Shown here one piece after another: positions 22,390-34,350 of a DNA stretch of 64,000 nucleotides. Under the pieces are notes generated by a model. The model was not told where the DNA came from and did not search any database. It saw only the letters and a program-made list of their open reading frames with translations. The stretch spans positions 4,387,915 to 4,451,914 of the forward strand of contig NW_004955460.1 of assembly GCF_000276665.1 (NCBI RefSeq), written 5' to 3'. This stretch comes from Chinchilla lanigera (lineage: Eukaryota > Chordata > Mammalia > Rodentia > Chinchillidae). Every line of letters begins with the position of its first letter. Position 1 is the stretch's first letter. Both the position numbers and the translations under genes were made by a program.

Positions 22390-23200
22390 CACAGTGTATT
22401 TCATTTATACATCATAACAGAAATGATAGAAAATCTCAATTTGCCCTTAGGACAAGGTTGAATGTGAGAAGAGCTACTACCAAACTAGGCCAAGGGGCAA
22501 AACCAAAGCGGCCCAAAGAGCTCAGCCCAGGGCTCTGTCCACCCCCTGGTTCAGTTTGGAAGAACCTCTCTGCCACCAATGGAAGCCTATTCCGCAGTTA
22601 ACTCTTGTCCCCCACCTCCTGGTGGTCAAACACACACAGCATGTTCAAACTGTGATTTTACTATAAAATGTTCTAATTCTATCATTTTTCTTAGAGAAAA
22701 ATATTTAAATAAATTTTACATTAAACATTTGTAGGCCTTGCTAGTTTCATCTTTTCATTCTGATTGACAAAGATTATACAGGTGGAGAAATTTTTTCCTT
22801 CCATAATAGTTGGTTCCTTAAAGAGTTTCAAATTTCCATAAATAAATAGAAAAATCCATCCTGCCCCCTGCTGACAGACTAACAGTCCTAAAAATCTGGT
22901 TCAAAACTTTAGTGTGTTCACAATATATTCGAGTTGGATCCAAATTCCCACCTGATAACCCAGGCTTTTGCACATCCAGGCCCTGGTCTAGCTTTTCTTG
23001 GGTCAAAACACCCAGTTGGGTACTGCACAACCATAGAATATGCTGCTCATGATAATTATGAAATTGCCAAGATGCTTTTCCTGGCACGTGGCAATAAAGT
23101 ATATGGAGTTTCCTAGTCTAAACTGCACATAGATCCCCTTGGTCTAAAGTTGGCTGACCAAAGCCTTTACAAATCCCCACTTCCGGGTCCCACGGGGCCA
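22390..23200. other. Intronic sequence, nothing recognised
   Basis: No repeat or coding signal that I can name. ORFs at 22818-23116 occur on both strands and are not supported. Confidence 0.55.
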
Positions 23201-23202
23201 GG

Positions 23203-23440
23203 GGTAAGTGCTTAGGCCCTGGGGCCAGAGATCTAGTGTTCAGTTCTGGGGTCATGTTTGGCTCTCTGAGAGGTTAGGGGCAAGAGACTTATATCTCTCT
23301 GAGTCTCCAATTCCCTGAGAAGAAAATGGAGGTAATAATAGCATATGTCTCACAAGATGGGTTTGCAGATTAAATAAATAATTCACAAATAGTGCTTCAA
23401 ATAGGCCTACTGCATAGGAATAAAAGCAATTTCTATATAG
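23203..23440 (+). repeat. MIR SINE, nearly full length
   Basis: Order matches sense MIR: GGTTAGGGGCAAGAGACTTA, CTCTGAGTCTCCAATTCCC, AAAATGGAGGTAATAATAGC, GATTAAATAAATAATTCAC. A similar MIR tail (GGTGCTTGGCACATAATAAG) occurs at 23645-23690. Confidence 0.75.
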
Positions 23441-23699
23441 CTTGCTCTCTGTCTGTGACCCTCTGACAAGATATGAAGGTTTTATATTTTTTGTGGAGAA
23501 ACTCCTTAGCCTTCATCAGAATTTCAAAGGGATTTGAGATCCAATTCCCTATTGACTCCTCCCACATACACAAAACATATATCAGCAAGTTACCATCTAA
23601 GGTGTCATAGCCTCTCTCTGCACCTTCTTCCTCCAAACACTAGGATGGTGCTTGGCACATAATAAGCTCTCACTAAATAGCCATTGATTTTATTTGAAA

Positions 23700-24645
23700 A
23701 ACAAAACCAAGAATCAATATCTATAAGAGATGGAAGAAAGGTCAAAAAACTGTTAGGTTTAAAAAAAAAAAAAAAAGTAAATTACTTGGAAGTCCTTTGA
23801 GAAGGAATTTCCTCCATAAATCCTAAAGCCTTATTATTTTAAGAAATAAGTAACTGTCAAGGGGCTGTAAATTCCACAGAATTTTATCTCATATTAAAAT
23901 AGTATCTGGTTGGTGGTTTTATTTTACAAGGTGTCTCCAGGTTCTAGAAAGGAGCCATTCTGCTTCTGTTCCAAAGGCCACTGACTAATTGATTTCACTA
24001 ATTCGTGTTTTCCTCCCTCCACTCCCAGCTGCAACTCTATGCTCTGGAACACTATTTCTGCAGATTGCTTGAGGCGGCTCATTCTCCTTCCTAGCACAGG
24101 GCAGCTCTCTGGTCGCCCTGGAGTTTCCTGTCATTCTCTGCCTTGTTTCTGCACATGCTGCATCCAGCCTCAGCTGCTCATTACCCTCCCTCTCCTTTAA
24201 TATTCCACGGGTGACCCTTGGCTGTCCTTTGAATGCCGCCCAAATTCAGAAGGCTTCTGAGCTTTTCAGACGGGCAGAGATAACACAATTCCAAGGAGAT
24301 GGGGGTGGGGGAGCAGGGAGAATGTCTTTGGAAAGATGAGCCACATCTTCTCCTTTCTAGGTGCCTGGGCTTTGAGGAAGACATGGCTAGGGTAGCCTGT
24401 GCTTTATGAGGTCTTCTCCAACCTTCCATCTTCATTTACCCCTATTAAAATAGTCTGCAGATTTGTTTGTTACCTAAATGCTAACCAGAGGTTTTCTAAA
24501 TATTTCTTTCAATCTCTAGCCTTAGAAATTGAAGGAAATTTGAAAACCAGATCAAATAATTATTTATGTCCTCCTCAGTTTGTGTAAGATGGGGATGTCT
24601 CTGAATCGGGGTCTGTGTAAGACAAAATTGATGGAATTCAGCAAA
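23700..24645. other. Intronic sequence, nothing recognised
   Basis: Unique sequence with a poly-A run at 23760-23776. No supported gene. Confidence 0.55.
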
Positions 24646-24648
24646 TCA

Positions 24649-24786
24649 TTTTTGTGTGTTTGTTTGTTTGTTTGTTTTCGAGACAGGGTCTCACTGTGCA
24701 GTTCAGGCTGGCCTCAAACTTGCAATGATCCTCCTGCCTCAGCCTCCTGAGTGCTGGGATTACAGGCCTGCACCACCACGCTCAGC
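24649..24786 (-). repeat. B1 SINE, antisense, inserted in an L2 fragment
   Basis: (TTTG)n tail then GAGACAGGGTCTCACTGTGC, CCTCCTGAGTGCTGGGATTA and CACCACCACGCTCAGC. Flanked by similar GCAAATC copies. The right-flanking 24787-24890 (TTCTTTATGTATCAGGTGCT) resembles antisense L2. Confidence 0.9.
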
Positions 24787-24964
24787 TTGGCAAATCTTTA
24801 TTAACAGTTCTTTATGTATCAGGTGCTATGCTAGGGACTCCCAGGAACAGAGTTCAGGAAACATTTGCTTCCCTCAAAACTTTCACCAGGTAGTAAACAC
24901 CAGAAAAGAAAAAAGAAAATGGTATTCAGCATCTTCAATCTGCCTAAGTATATTTTCTTTCAAT

Positions 24965-25045
24965 TATAATGTTTTCTTGGTTCCTCATCTGTAAAATGCC
25001 AATGCGAAGTGTGGTAAGCGTGCAGAGCAGACTTGTGAACACACA
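24965..25045 (+). repeat. MIR fragment
   Basis: GGTTCCTCATCTGTAAAATG then CCAATGCGAAGTGTGG fits the sense MIR core and nothing more. Confidence 0.5.
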
Positions 25046-25583
25046 AACATTACACTCTTTCTTTGAAGCAGTGGCTTGGCATCATTTCGGTTGTTAAAGA
25101 ACAAATGTGTTGCTCCACCAAGGAATTTTAGCTAATTCTTTCTCAGGGTGATAATGAGATAATCAGCAACTGGTAACCTACTGTCTCCTAACTCTGAGCA
25201 TCATTCCTGGAAACAAGGTATCCACACAGCCATAGTTGTAGTTGTTGGAAGTTCAAAATGGCTCTGATTAGGGGGCAGAGGAAATTCTGAATTACTGTTG
25301 TCACTGAGTCTTTTCAAAGAATTGCACAACATCCTCAAACCCCTACTACTACTAGAATGGCTTATGTGCTATCTAAAGGAAAACTGACTTATCTTGACAA
25401 ATCAGCATGGCGCCCTCCTAAAGCATATAAAACCAGATGTGCTGAAGTCTTTACAAACAATTGGCTCTTTTAAGGAGTTTTAGAAGGCTCCACCTATATC
25501 ATTGCAATCCCTCCACCATTAATTTGCTCCAATGAATGCTTCACAGATGTACTAAAGACAACTCCAATGCCAGCTGACTCATT
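25046..25583. other. Intronic sequence, nothing recognised
   Basis: Unique sequence without coding or RNA signal. Confidence 0.55.
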
Positions 25584-25598
25584 CCAAATCTGAGGATG

Positions 25599-25698
25599 AG
25601 GGCTGGGGATTTAGCTCAGCAGCACAGCGCCTGCCTGGCAAGTGCAAGGTCGTGAGTTCAATTCCCGGTACCAGAAAAAAAAAACAAACAAAAAAAAC
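25599..25698 (+). repeat. ID SINE, full length, perfect TSD
   Basis: GGGCTGGGGATTTAGCTCAG with intact A and B boxes, GGTACCAG and an (A)n(CAAA) tail. The 15-bp TSD CCAAATCTGAGGATG is identical at 25584-25598 and 25699-25713. Confidence 0.93.
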
Positions 25699-25713
25699 CC
25701 AAATCTGAGGATG

Positions 25714-26330
25714 TAGGTGGGTCTATGCTGATGACACTATGCTCTTGCACCCTTAGGTGGCTTGGTCACCATGACTTTGTTACACAGTCATCTCCCATTC
25801 AACTCTACTGAGCTTTTCACTGTATCTCCACATGTCTGTACATTTTGCTCAAAAGTTCTCTGATTCCTACACAGAACAAATTGAGCAAAGCAAATTGCTA
25901 GGTTCTCATACTTTCTCATATATTTGGACTAAAAGAGCCAGTGTAATCACCTCCACTCCCACTGACAGATGTTCTTGCTGGACATCCTGTGGTCATCACC
26001 TCCAACCTTCCAGTAAGAGACTCTCTGATCATGTGTAGTAAAACTCACATCACACCTGCAGAATACTTAAAAAAAACTCAGCAAAAATGCTTTGAATTAA
26101 AAATAAGCAGAATGATAAATTCAAATTAGCATGAAGATAAACTAGGAAATGAATTCTCAAGGTTTTGACACAAAATATAGTCAATAACAATAGATTTTTA
26201 AATATTTAATACCCTTTTGAAAATCCAGTGGTAAACAGTTTGATCTGTTGTAGCAAAAGAATTACTGCAATTTTTTTCTCCTCAATTAAATTTGGAAATT
26301 GGTTGTACTTTTAAATGATATTTACTTGTC
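25714..26330. other. Intronic sequence, nothing recognised
   Basis: The 68-codon ORF at 25832-26038 has no recognisable homology. Confidence 0.55.
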
Positions 26331-26633
26331 TTTTTTCAACAAATATGTACTGAGCAGAGCATGCCACCCACTATTCCAGATGATGGAAACTTAACACTGG
26401 GCACACATCAAGTTCAGGGCCCTTTTGCAGCTGAAATTATAGTGAGGAAAAAGACAAAAGCAAGTAAGTAATTATGGTGCTGCTGAGTAGTGAAAGGTAT
26501 GATAATAAAAATAATGCTTTAATGATAGATTACCCATTTAATATATTTCTATGTAAGTATATATAATAAATATTTATGCAAATACATATTTATATAACTA
26601 TCAATATAGGTTATGCAGAGGAGTGTATGTATA

Positions 26634-27035
26634 CAGTATTCCTTCAGCATCCATGAGAGATTGGTTCTAGTAACTTCTATATTACCTATAATATATAATA
26701 CAAAGTAAATGCTATGTAAATTGTTGTTGCATGGTAATGTTTAGGGAATCATGACAAGAAAAATGTCTATATAAGTTCAGTAAACTTTTTTAATAATAAT
26801 GGGCCTTTGTACTGAGCTATACCTCCATCCCATTTTTTACTTTTTATTTTGAGATAGTCCCACTACATTGTTCAGACTTATCTCCAGTTTGGTGAGCCTC
26901 CTGCCTCAGCCTTTGGGATTACAGGCATGAGTCCCACCACCCAGTTTGTACAGGTGCATTTAAAAAATATTTTTAACCTGCAGTTGGTTGAATCTACAGA
27001 TGCAAAAGCAAGAATATGAAAAGTCAACCACGCAT
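26634..27035. mobile_element. Tigger-like (pogo) DNA transposon with a nested B1
   Basis: Left end CAGTATTCCTTCAGCATCCA with GAGAGATTGGTTCTAG, then TTTAGGGAATCATGACAAGA; right end GCAGTTGGTTGAATCTACAG. These are the landmark segments of a non-autonomous Tigger-type family. A B1 (26835-26948) splits it. Confidence 0.5.
26835..26948 (-). repeat. B1 SINE, antisense, diverged
   Basis: TTTTGAGATAGTCCCACTAC, CCTCCTGCCTCAGCCTTTGG and ATTACAGGCATGAGTCC in order on the plus strand. Confidence 0.75.
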
Positions 27036-27344
27036 GTTGCTCTGAGCTCTCACCAGTGAGAGACCTTCAAGCAAAGACCACAGTTTCCATGGAGAAGAAC
27101 ATGTGGACATTACGGGAAATGGGTGGAAAATCCCTGTCCTAGGACCCTGCTAGGTGATTCCTAGAGACCAGAACCCTGGAGCTGAGGAATGAATAGTCTT
27201 GGTCATTAAAGACTTTACCAGTAGCAAAGCCAAGCAAGGTTTCTGGTCACTAGGAGGACTACAGGTTTAATCCAAGCCTGAGAGGTAACCACAGGAGGGT
27301 TTGGGGTAAAACATACTAGGGTTGGGCTTCAAAAGCCTGCAGGA

Positions 27345-27861
27345 GGAGGTACAACTGAAAGTAGGAAATTCCTAGCAGTTTGGACACTACATAAATTTTT
27401 AACAAAAAATAAAATATTTGTATGGAACCATGAAAAATTTGCAATGACTCAAATTTTACACAAACCCAAATTTAAGCATATACATTACATATATTTAAAT
27501 ATTATATATATTTATTTACTATCTTACCTCAACAATATTAATATCAAATTAATTTCTTTTAAAATATTAATCACTCATATAGTCAAAAAGAATTGCACCA
27601 ATCATAGGGCCACACAAGAATCCAGAGGCCTTCCCCACAAAACTTACCGAAAGACTAATGATATTTCAGTTTCCCTTCATTGCCAAATTTTGAAATGTGG
27701 GTTCCAGTATAGCGACAGTCATTTCCTCAGATTTAAAAAAGGCAAAATCTTTTTACTTATCGCCGCTAAAATGATGTCTGTGTAAGTGGTAGCTTTTTCT
27801 GCTAGAAAACAAAGTGCAAGGGGGGATTACAGTGTAGTGTAGGGGATTACTTTTAAGTCCC
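27345..27861. other. AT-rich intron sequence
   Basis: Very AT-rich from 27400 to 27560; a 113-codon ORF (27444-27785) is low-complexity Ile/Tyr/Leu at its start and not credible as a gene. Confidence 0.55.
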
Positions 27862-28191
27862 TGTCTTAGTTACTTCCCTAGTTGCTGAGACACAATACTA
27901 AACACCCGCGAAGTAAAGGAGTTTCGGTTTATTTTGGCTCACCTTCACAGTCCATGGTCGACTGACACCCAGGTTGGGAGGAATGGCTGAGGGGAATAGC
28001 AAAGGTGAGGTTCTCACAGCTTAGGGGCCAGGGCGCAGAGAGTTAAGAGGGGTGGGAACTCTTCCAGGCCACGCCCCAAGTGGCCCGCCTCTTCTGGCCA
28101 GATGCCACCTACTAACCGGAAGTCAGCTATAAGCTCCCATAAACCAGTGCGTCAGGCTCTTAAGGGACATCTAGTTATATAAACCATAGCA
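27862..28191 (-). mobile_element. Complete solo MaLR-type LTR
   Basis: On the minus strand it starts TGCTATGGTTTATATAACTA and ends GGAAGTAACTAAGACA, with TG...CA termini, a CCATGGACTGTGAAGGTGAG block and the AATAAA signal near the 3' end. Flanks GTCCC (27857-27861) and GCCCC (28192-28196) could be a 5-bp TSD with one mismatch. No internal retroviral genes. Confidence 0.7.
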
Positions 28192-28989
28192 GCCCCACAG
28201 TCAGGAACAAGGAAGAATGACAATATTATTACTGAAGCTGTGGACTTCCATGGTTTCTTCTAACCACAACTCTCAACTTTTTAAAAGTTATTTAATTTCT
28301 TTTTGGCTTTCTGTTGTAGTTTTTTCTTTGGGGAACACTGTAAAAGACTTTGGTGTATTAAAAGTTAATGAAATCTAACAGCAAAACAAAAAAGTTAATC
28401 AAATGGATCATCTCCCTGCTATCCCTACCTTTATAATCACAAGGCATAACTGGATCATTATGAAAGCTCCTGAGGCTCTGGTGGCCAGGAGAGGAAGGAT
28501 TTGAGTCCATAATGTACCAAGTTCCATCCTTGTTGACATTCGACCAGCTCTCAGTGCAGTCTTAGTAAAGTCCCTTTAACTTGTCTGAATATTATTTCCT
28601 TCAGCCAAAATTATCTATCCCTTTGCATGGGGATGAAGACCCATACACTGCCTTGAGCTATCAGAAGAACATCGCCCTGTGCTGTTCAGGGAGGGGAAGA
28701 GGCCTCCACAGAACTCTGCACTTGAGCCTCTGTTGGCATACTTGGAGACTCACACTTAAGACATTTTGACCTTTTCTTACACAGTAAAAATCCTTTTCTC
28801 AACTCTTTGGGCATTTTACTGACCTCAGTTCAGGAAATGCTGATTTTAAGAGCCTTCTTAATGCAACTTTTGGCTCCTGATGACACCACGAAGAGGTAAG
28901 TGTTGTTTAAGTCTAAATTCAGCTATCTATTCTGGGCCGGACTTGGGGTGGTCAATGTCAAGAAGATGCCCTGTTCTCTGTGGCTCCTC
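28192..28989. other. Intronic sequence, nothing recognised
   Basis: No repeat or coding signal identified. Confidence 0.55.
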
Positions 28990-29112
28990 TATCTGCCATC
29001 CTCAGATGTAGAGAGTCAGAATCATCTGCTGGGAGGGAGTTAAATGCAAACCCCTGGATCCTTCATCCAATATGCTAAATCAGAGTCTCAGAGAGTGGAG
29101 GCTCAAGGTTGT
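28990..29112. mobile_element. MER5A-like hAT fragment
   Basis: AGAATCATCTGCTGGGAGGG, TTAAATGCAAACCCCTGGAT and AAATCAGAGTCTCAGAGAGT occur in the order of this old non-autonomous hAT family. Diverged. Confidence 0.4.
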
Positions 29113-29119
29113 ACATGTT

Positions 29120-29312
29120 TAGCCTGGCATGGTGGTGGATTCCTGTACTACCAGCACTCTGGGAGGCTGAAGCAGCAGGCTGTCAAGTTCAGTCCCTCCC
29201 TGGGCGACTAAGTTAGTGACTTAGTGATACCCTGTCTCAAAATAAAATTTAAAAAAAGGCTGGGGATGTAGTTCAACGCAAAGACCTTGGGTTCTATCCC
29301 CATAATATATTT
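29120..29312 (+). repeat. B1-dID dimeric SINE
   Basis: AGCCTGGCATGGTGGTGGAT and CAGCACTCTGGGAGGCTGAA of the B1 half, CCCTGTCTCAAAATAAAATT linker, then GGCTGGGGATGTAGTTC of the ID half. Confidence 0.88.
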
Positions 29313-30249
29313 TTAATTATACTTTGAACAAGTTTCTGAGAAAATTCTAGAATGCCAAAATGTGAAAAGCTCTACAGTGCTGGTATATTCTTCAGTATAA
29401 GAGGGAAGAATTATCAAGTTTCCTCAGAATTACAGATAAAAGCTAGCAATACATATATTTATAATAATTTAAATGAGGGAAAAGCTTTTCAACTTCTATT
29501 CTGTTTCCTGTGTTATAAAATGTGGGATCTTGAAAGACTCATTGCATAATCTATTTCACACTTCTCTTTTATCCTTGCAAAATTGCCAATTTAACAACCA
29601 TGTTACATTTTAAACTTTATTTTTTTTAATCCATATCACCCTTGAATTTTAGATTGGAATAATAGAACTGATAGAAATTTCTGAAAATTTTATACATACA
29701 TATAAATTATACATATATGCACGTATATACGCTCATGTAGTATATGTACAATCTATATTGCTTGATGTGTTTGTAATTGCATTGCATATACAAGTTAGTA
29801 TCCTATTTTTATAATTCAATAAATATTCGCTAAGAGCCTAACATAGTCTCCTGGCTCCTCCCCAGGGTTATAATGATGAACCAGCTAAAAACTATATTTG
29901 CCCTTACTGACATTATTATATTATATTTTAACCATGTTCTCAAAATTAAATATCCTGCAAAATAGTGATTTCAAACAGCTGTTTAACATTTTCTTTGATC
30001 AAAGTACAATGATTTATTTCACATTTCTCCAACTGTGAAATATTCTGGATGGCAGTCTCTGAAATAAGGTATGTATCTATTCACAGATTTTACAATACAG
30101 TGCATTGAGGTTCAGGGAGAATGCGTTAGAATTTCTACTTTTATTTCAGTTTTTCAATTTTGTTTTATATTTTTAGTGGTGAAAGTGAATATCATAAACA
30201 GGACTTCCAATATTAAATGTACATATATTAAGAGTACATAATAAAAGTT
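29313..30249. other. AT-rich intron sequence
   Basis: A patch at 29816-29900 (TTCAATAAATATTCGCTAAG) may be antisense L2. TA-rich microsatellite-like sequence lies at 29690-29750. Confidence 0.45.
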
Positions 30250-33200
30250 ATTTTTATTGATGAGTTTGTGTTATCAAAGACCCATGAGGTCCCTTGATTT
30301 AAGATGTGTGCAACCATTCACATAAAAATAAAATTTTGACAGTTTTAAATACATGCTCAAGAATTAAATTACAGTTTAAAAGAGTGTGGACTGTTGCCAA
30401 ATTGCCTTCAAGATCAAGCAGTGGAAAATTTATGCGCTCAGTGTTTGAGAAAGCTTCTCTTTTGTATTATATTTAAAAATTTTATTCTAATTTATTACAT
30501 GAAAAGTGGCATTTTATTAATGTTTTAATTTGCATCTCATTAGCAAGGTTAAAATTTTTAAATTTATTGGCTAATGAAGCTTTTCCTATATAAATTATGT
30601 CCACTGCCTATCTTTCTTCGGGGGAGAGGGTCCAGGTATTTTTTTATTGAACTTAGTACAGATCATAGAAGTAATAAATACAAAAAGTAATAGGTGACAC
30701 TGTGTTGAGCACTGGACTGTGTTAAAAAAATACTTTATTTCCAAACCTCTCAGAACCAACAGTGCTATTTTCTCCATTTCATTAATGATGAAATTGAGAT
30801 TAATGGAGTTCAATAGAATAAATAGACAGAGCCTTCTTAATTTCAAACTGTGTGAATCCCACATATTTTTCCAGATTTTTTTCCCTTTGATTTCTATAAA
30901 TGTTGATTGTTTAAAGAATTTTCAATTTTTGTCCAGTAATATTTATCCTTTGTGTTTTATTCCATTGATTTTATGATGAAAAATCCCCCATTGTATTAAT
31001 ATTTATGGAACATCCCACACTTGCCCAGATAGTCAAATTTTATTTTTATTATTTTTTATTGTTGGTGTTATCTTTGATACATAATTATATTTCAGTTGGA
31101 GAATTGGCCAATATATAATGCATCTTGATAATTTTTTTATTTTCAAATGCCCAAATTTGATAGAACAATTAATTGAATAATTCATTGATATATTATGCTT
31201 TATTTTTTAAATTAAAAATAGGGTGAAATGGAATCTCAAGTCTGTTTTGGACCATATGTACATATGGTGATCTATAATATCATCTACATGTGCTAAGTAC
31301 AAATAGCAATGCATCACTGGACCCAGGGGTATCTTGAAAGTTTTAAGTTCAATTGCTGAGCTGAATTTTAGTTTCAGAGCACTATACCTAGTCTTTTGCA
31401 TTGATATCTAGCTTAATATCAACTAGTTTGATAAAACTAGTTTTCAAATTTTTTTTCTATTGCTCTGTTTGGGAATCAAGATGACAACTGCTTCATAAAA
31501 TTATTTCTAGTCATTTTTCATATTTTCTTATCTTGGAAATTATATATGTAATATACATAACAAGGGAATATCAGTCTCCTGAAAACTTGATATAATTTGG
31601 TAGTAAAATGACCTGCACTGAGTCACTTTTTATTTATTTTTCCTTTTAGGGAGATTTAAAGGTAATGTTATAATTTTACTATGGTAGATTACTTATTTCT
31701 TAGTCAATTTGGATAATTCATATTTCCTTATAAATTTTCTTATTTTGTAAAGATTTTCAAGTATATTGAATAGAGTTATACATAACTTTTGTCATCTCAA
31801 TCTATTGTTAACTCTCTATCTTATTCATCAATCTTTGTTGATTTTTTTTCTTATTTTAATTTGCTGTTCAGATTTTTTTATTTTAAAGAGAGTAGTAAAT
31901 GAGAAATAGACAGGCAAAGAAATAGAGCAGTCCCAGCATACCAGTATCACAAACATAAACAAATCAATGCAAGAACATTCAAAGTGATACAGTCTCAAGA
32001 CAAAATAATACGAATCAACAGTGGTTGTTACATTACATATCGCTATCCTCAACTACATTGCTCAGATTACCAGACCTAAGAATGATAGATTGCTCAAACT
32101 ACTATAAGGAATAAGAAAATAATTCTTCGATAAAACAGTACAGATAATACAGAGCTTCACTAGACAAGATGGTAGGAGTTCACCATTGTAATTCCAGTGC
32201 TTATTGTTACCTTCAAATCAGCCACCCAGATCACCATTTTTTAAAAAATATTTTACTAGATTATTTTCTAAAGAATCAACTCTTGAATTTATCAACTTTT
32301 AAAAATGTGTTTGATTTCTTCTTTTACTTTTATTATGTTTTCCTTCTTAATATCCTTATGTTTCTTGATTTTCACTTGAAGATAATTTAAAGATCCTTTC
32401 AGGAAATAGTGAGAAAGTAGAAGGTTGGAAGTTTTGTGAGTCTGTATATCATGTCAATCACATATTCATTGTACAAATTTTTGTTAGCTAACAAATAGTT
32501 CACCCTGTGATTTTTCTTTATTCTTTGACCCAGCAATGACTTGGGAGATGTTTTAAATTTAGTGGAAGTTTTCTAAAAATTTATATTAATATTTTAAAAA
32601 TTTAATATATTATGGCCAGCAATGTAAATTTTGAGGGTTTTTTAAAGCATTTTGTAGTCAGTTTTAAGGTCGGCTTTTGTCAGTGTTCTATGAATGTGTA
32701 AGAACAAATAGTATGTCCGAAGTTTTATAAATCAGAGAACCTGATATACAAATTAAGCATAAAATTGCGATTTTAACTGTTTATGCCATTATTTACTTGG
32801 TGTATCATCAGTTTACCTATGTTAATGTTTCTCATATTCTTGCTTTAATCCATTTGATTGAATTTCTAAGTATTTCTGCTTTTTATCACATTTTTATTTG
32901 TTGTGCAATATTTAGTTGTCAATTGCAGTTCCTATCAATATAAGTAAACTTTTTAGCAGTACATGCCTCCTGTCTTGAATTCTGCTTTTATTTCCTTTAG
33001 TTTTACTGATAATTACTTTTCTTTAACTTTCCCATTTTTGTAATATTTTATTTTAGTTCTGTCCTTAAGAAATTTATATTACTTTTAGTGCAGAGTTGTA
33101 ACTCCTATTTGATAGTGAAATTTAAAGCATTTATGTTTAGTATCATAATTTGTATTTTATCTTATTTTGATTAGCTCAGTTTTTATTTTCAGTTCTTTGT

Positions 33201-33444
33201 AACAATATTATTTTTAGTTTTATTTGTATTTTTATTGTTGTTAATATTCCACTTGTTACTTGGAGTTTTTTGTTTATCTGTATTGGTGTTTTTTGTTTTA
33301 TTTATGTGTGTTTGTATTGACCTTTGCAAGAAATATGGAAATTTTATGTCTTGCCTTTAGTTTAATTGGTTACTATCATTTAAAAATTTATAGGTTAGTT
33401 TTCAAATTTTAAATCTCATAGTTAAGAATATGATGATAGCATTT

Positions 33445-33593
33445 TTTTTTCCTTTTTTGAGACAAGATTTCACTATGCGTTCAAGCTGGCCTTGAACTCA
33501 TTTTGTAGCCCAGGCTTGCCTCAAACTCACAGTGATCCTCCTGCCTCGGCCTCCTGAGTGCTGGGATTACAGGCATGCACTACCATGCCTGGC
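33445..33593 (-). repeat. B1 SINE, antisense, with internal duplication and perfect TSD
   Basis: GAGACAAGATTTCACTATGC, two similar copies of the CAAGCTGGCCTTGAACTCA-type unit, CTCCTGAGTGCTGGGATTAC and CATGCCTGGC. The 14-bp TSD TGATGATAGCATTT is identical at 33431-33444 and 33594-33607. Confidence 0.92.
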
Positions 33594-34035
33594 TGATGAT
33601 AGCATTTAAACACCTCTCTCTATAAGGTTTTGTTAAAGAAATAGGTTTACATACACAACACATCTCATTCTAAGTCCTTAGAGTCATATATCAAATTTAC
33701 TATTATTGCTAAAATATTTTATACTCATTTTCTTTCAGTGTCATTTTGGATTTGTATCCAATTTCTTTATATTTAATTGGCATTAAATGCATCAGCATTC
33801 ATTTCATGATGTCACCTTTCCTTAATTTTTCATTTTGTTTCATCCACTAGTCTTTTAGAAATTTATAAAAGGTTATATGGGGGATATATTGCCGAGACAT
33901 GCTTATCTGAAGATGTATTTCTGTTGCCTTCACACATTAAAGATACCCTGACTGACTAAATTTCTTCTTTTGCTAGCTTTGGCTCAAAACTCTACAGAGC
34001 TTATTTAAATGCCAACATATCAAGTGACTTTTTTC

Positions 34036-34167
34036 CTTTTTTTTTTTTGTTTGTTTGTTTGTTTGAGACAGCCTCGCTATGTAGCCCAGGCTTTGAACTG
34101 ACAGTGATCCTCCTACCTCAGCCTTCCCAGTGCTGGGATGACAGGCATGTGCCACCACACCCAGCTG
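34036..34167 (-). repeat. B1 SINE, antisense
   Basis: (TTTG)n tail, GAGACAGCCTCGCTATGTAG, CAGTGCTGGGATGACAGGCA and CACCACACCCAGC. Flanks TGACTTTTTTCC and TGACTTTCTTTC are a near-perfect TSD. Confidence 0.9.
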
Positions 34168-34350
34168 ACTTTCTTTCTAAATGTAGATGTTTTGAAACTA
34201 ATTTAATTGTTATTCTGTTACGTGTAACATATTTTGATTTCTGCTGCATTCTTATAAAATTGTTCTATTTCTCTTTATTTTAAAAAATGTCTAATGTAGC
34301 CCTAGAATGGATCTCTTTGCATTCATTTGCTTTGGACTGAGAAAGCTCCC

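Larger units (their letters stand above)
26331..27340 (-). repeat. L2 remnant, antisense, interrupted by a Tigger-like element
   Basis: AACAAATATGTACTGAGCAG and the sequence after it at the left look like the reverse of the L2 3' end, and the right flank 27040-27340 (AGACCTTCAAGCAAAGACC, GGTCATTAAAGACTTTACC) resembles more internal L2 reversed. The middle is later insertions. Diverged; assignment by eye. Confidence 0.4.
30250..34350 (-). mobile_element. Ancient L1 (L1M-type) in antisense, AT-rich block
   Basis: Segments such as TTGCCAAATTGCCTTCAAGA and TTTTAATTTGCATCTCATTA at 30390-30545, AATCAACTCTTGAATTTATC at 32274 and TTTGACCCAGCAATGACTTG at 32525 follow the antisense L1 order. Heavily diverged, split by two B1 insertions and probably by MIR pieces. 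Bounds are approximate and no ORF survives. Confidence 0.4.
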
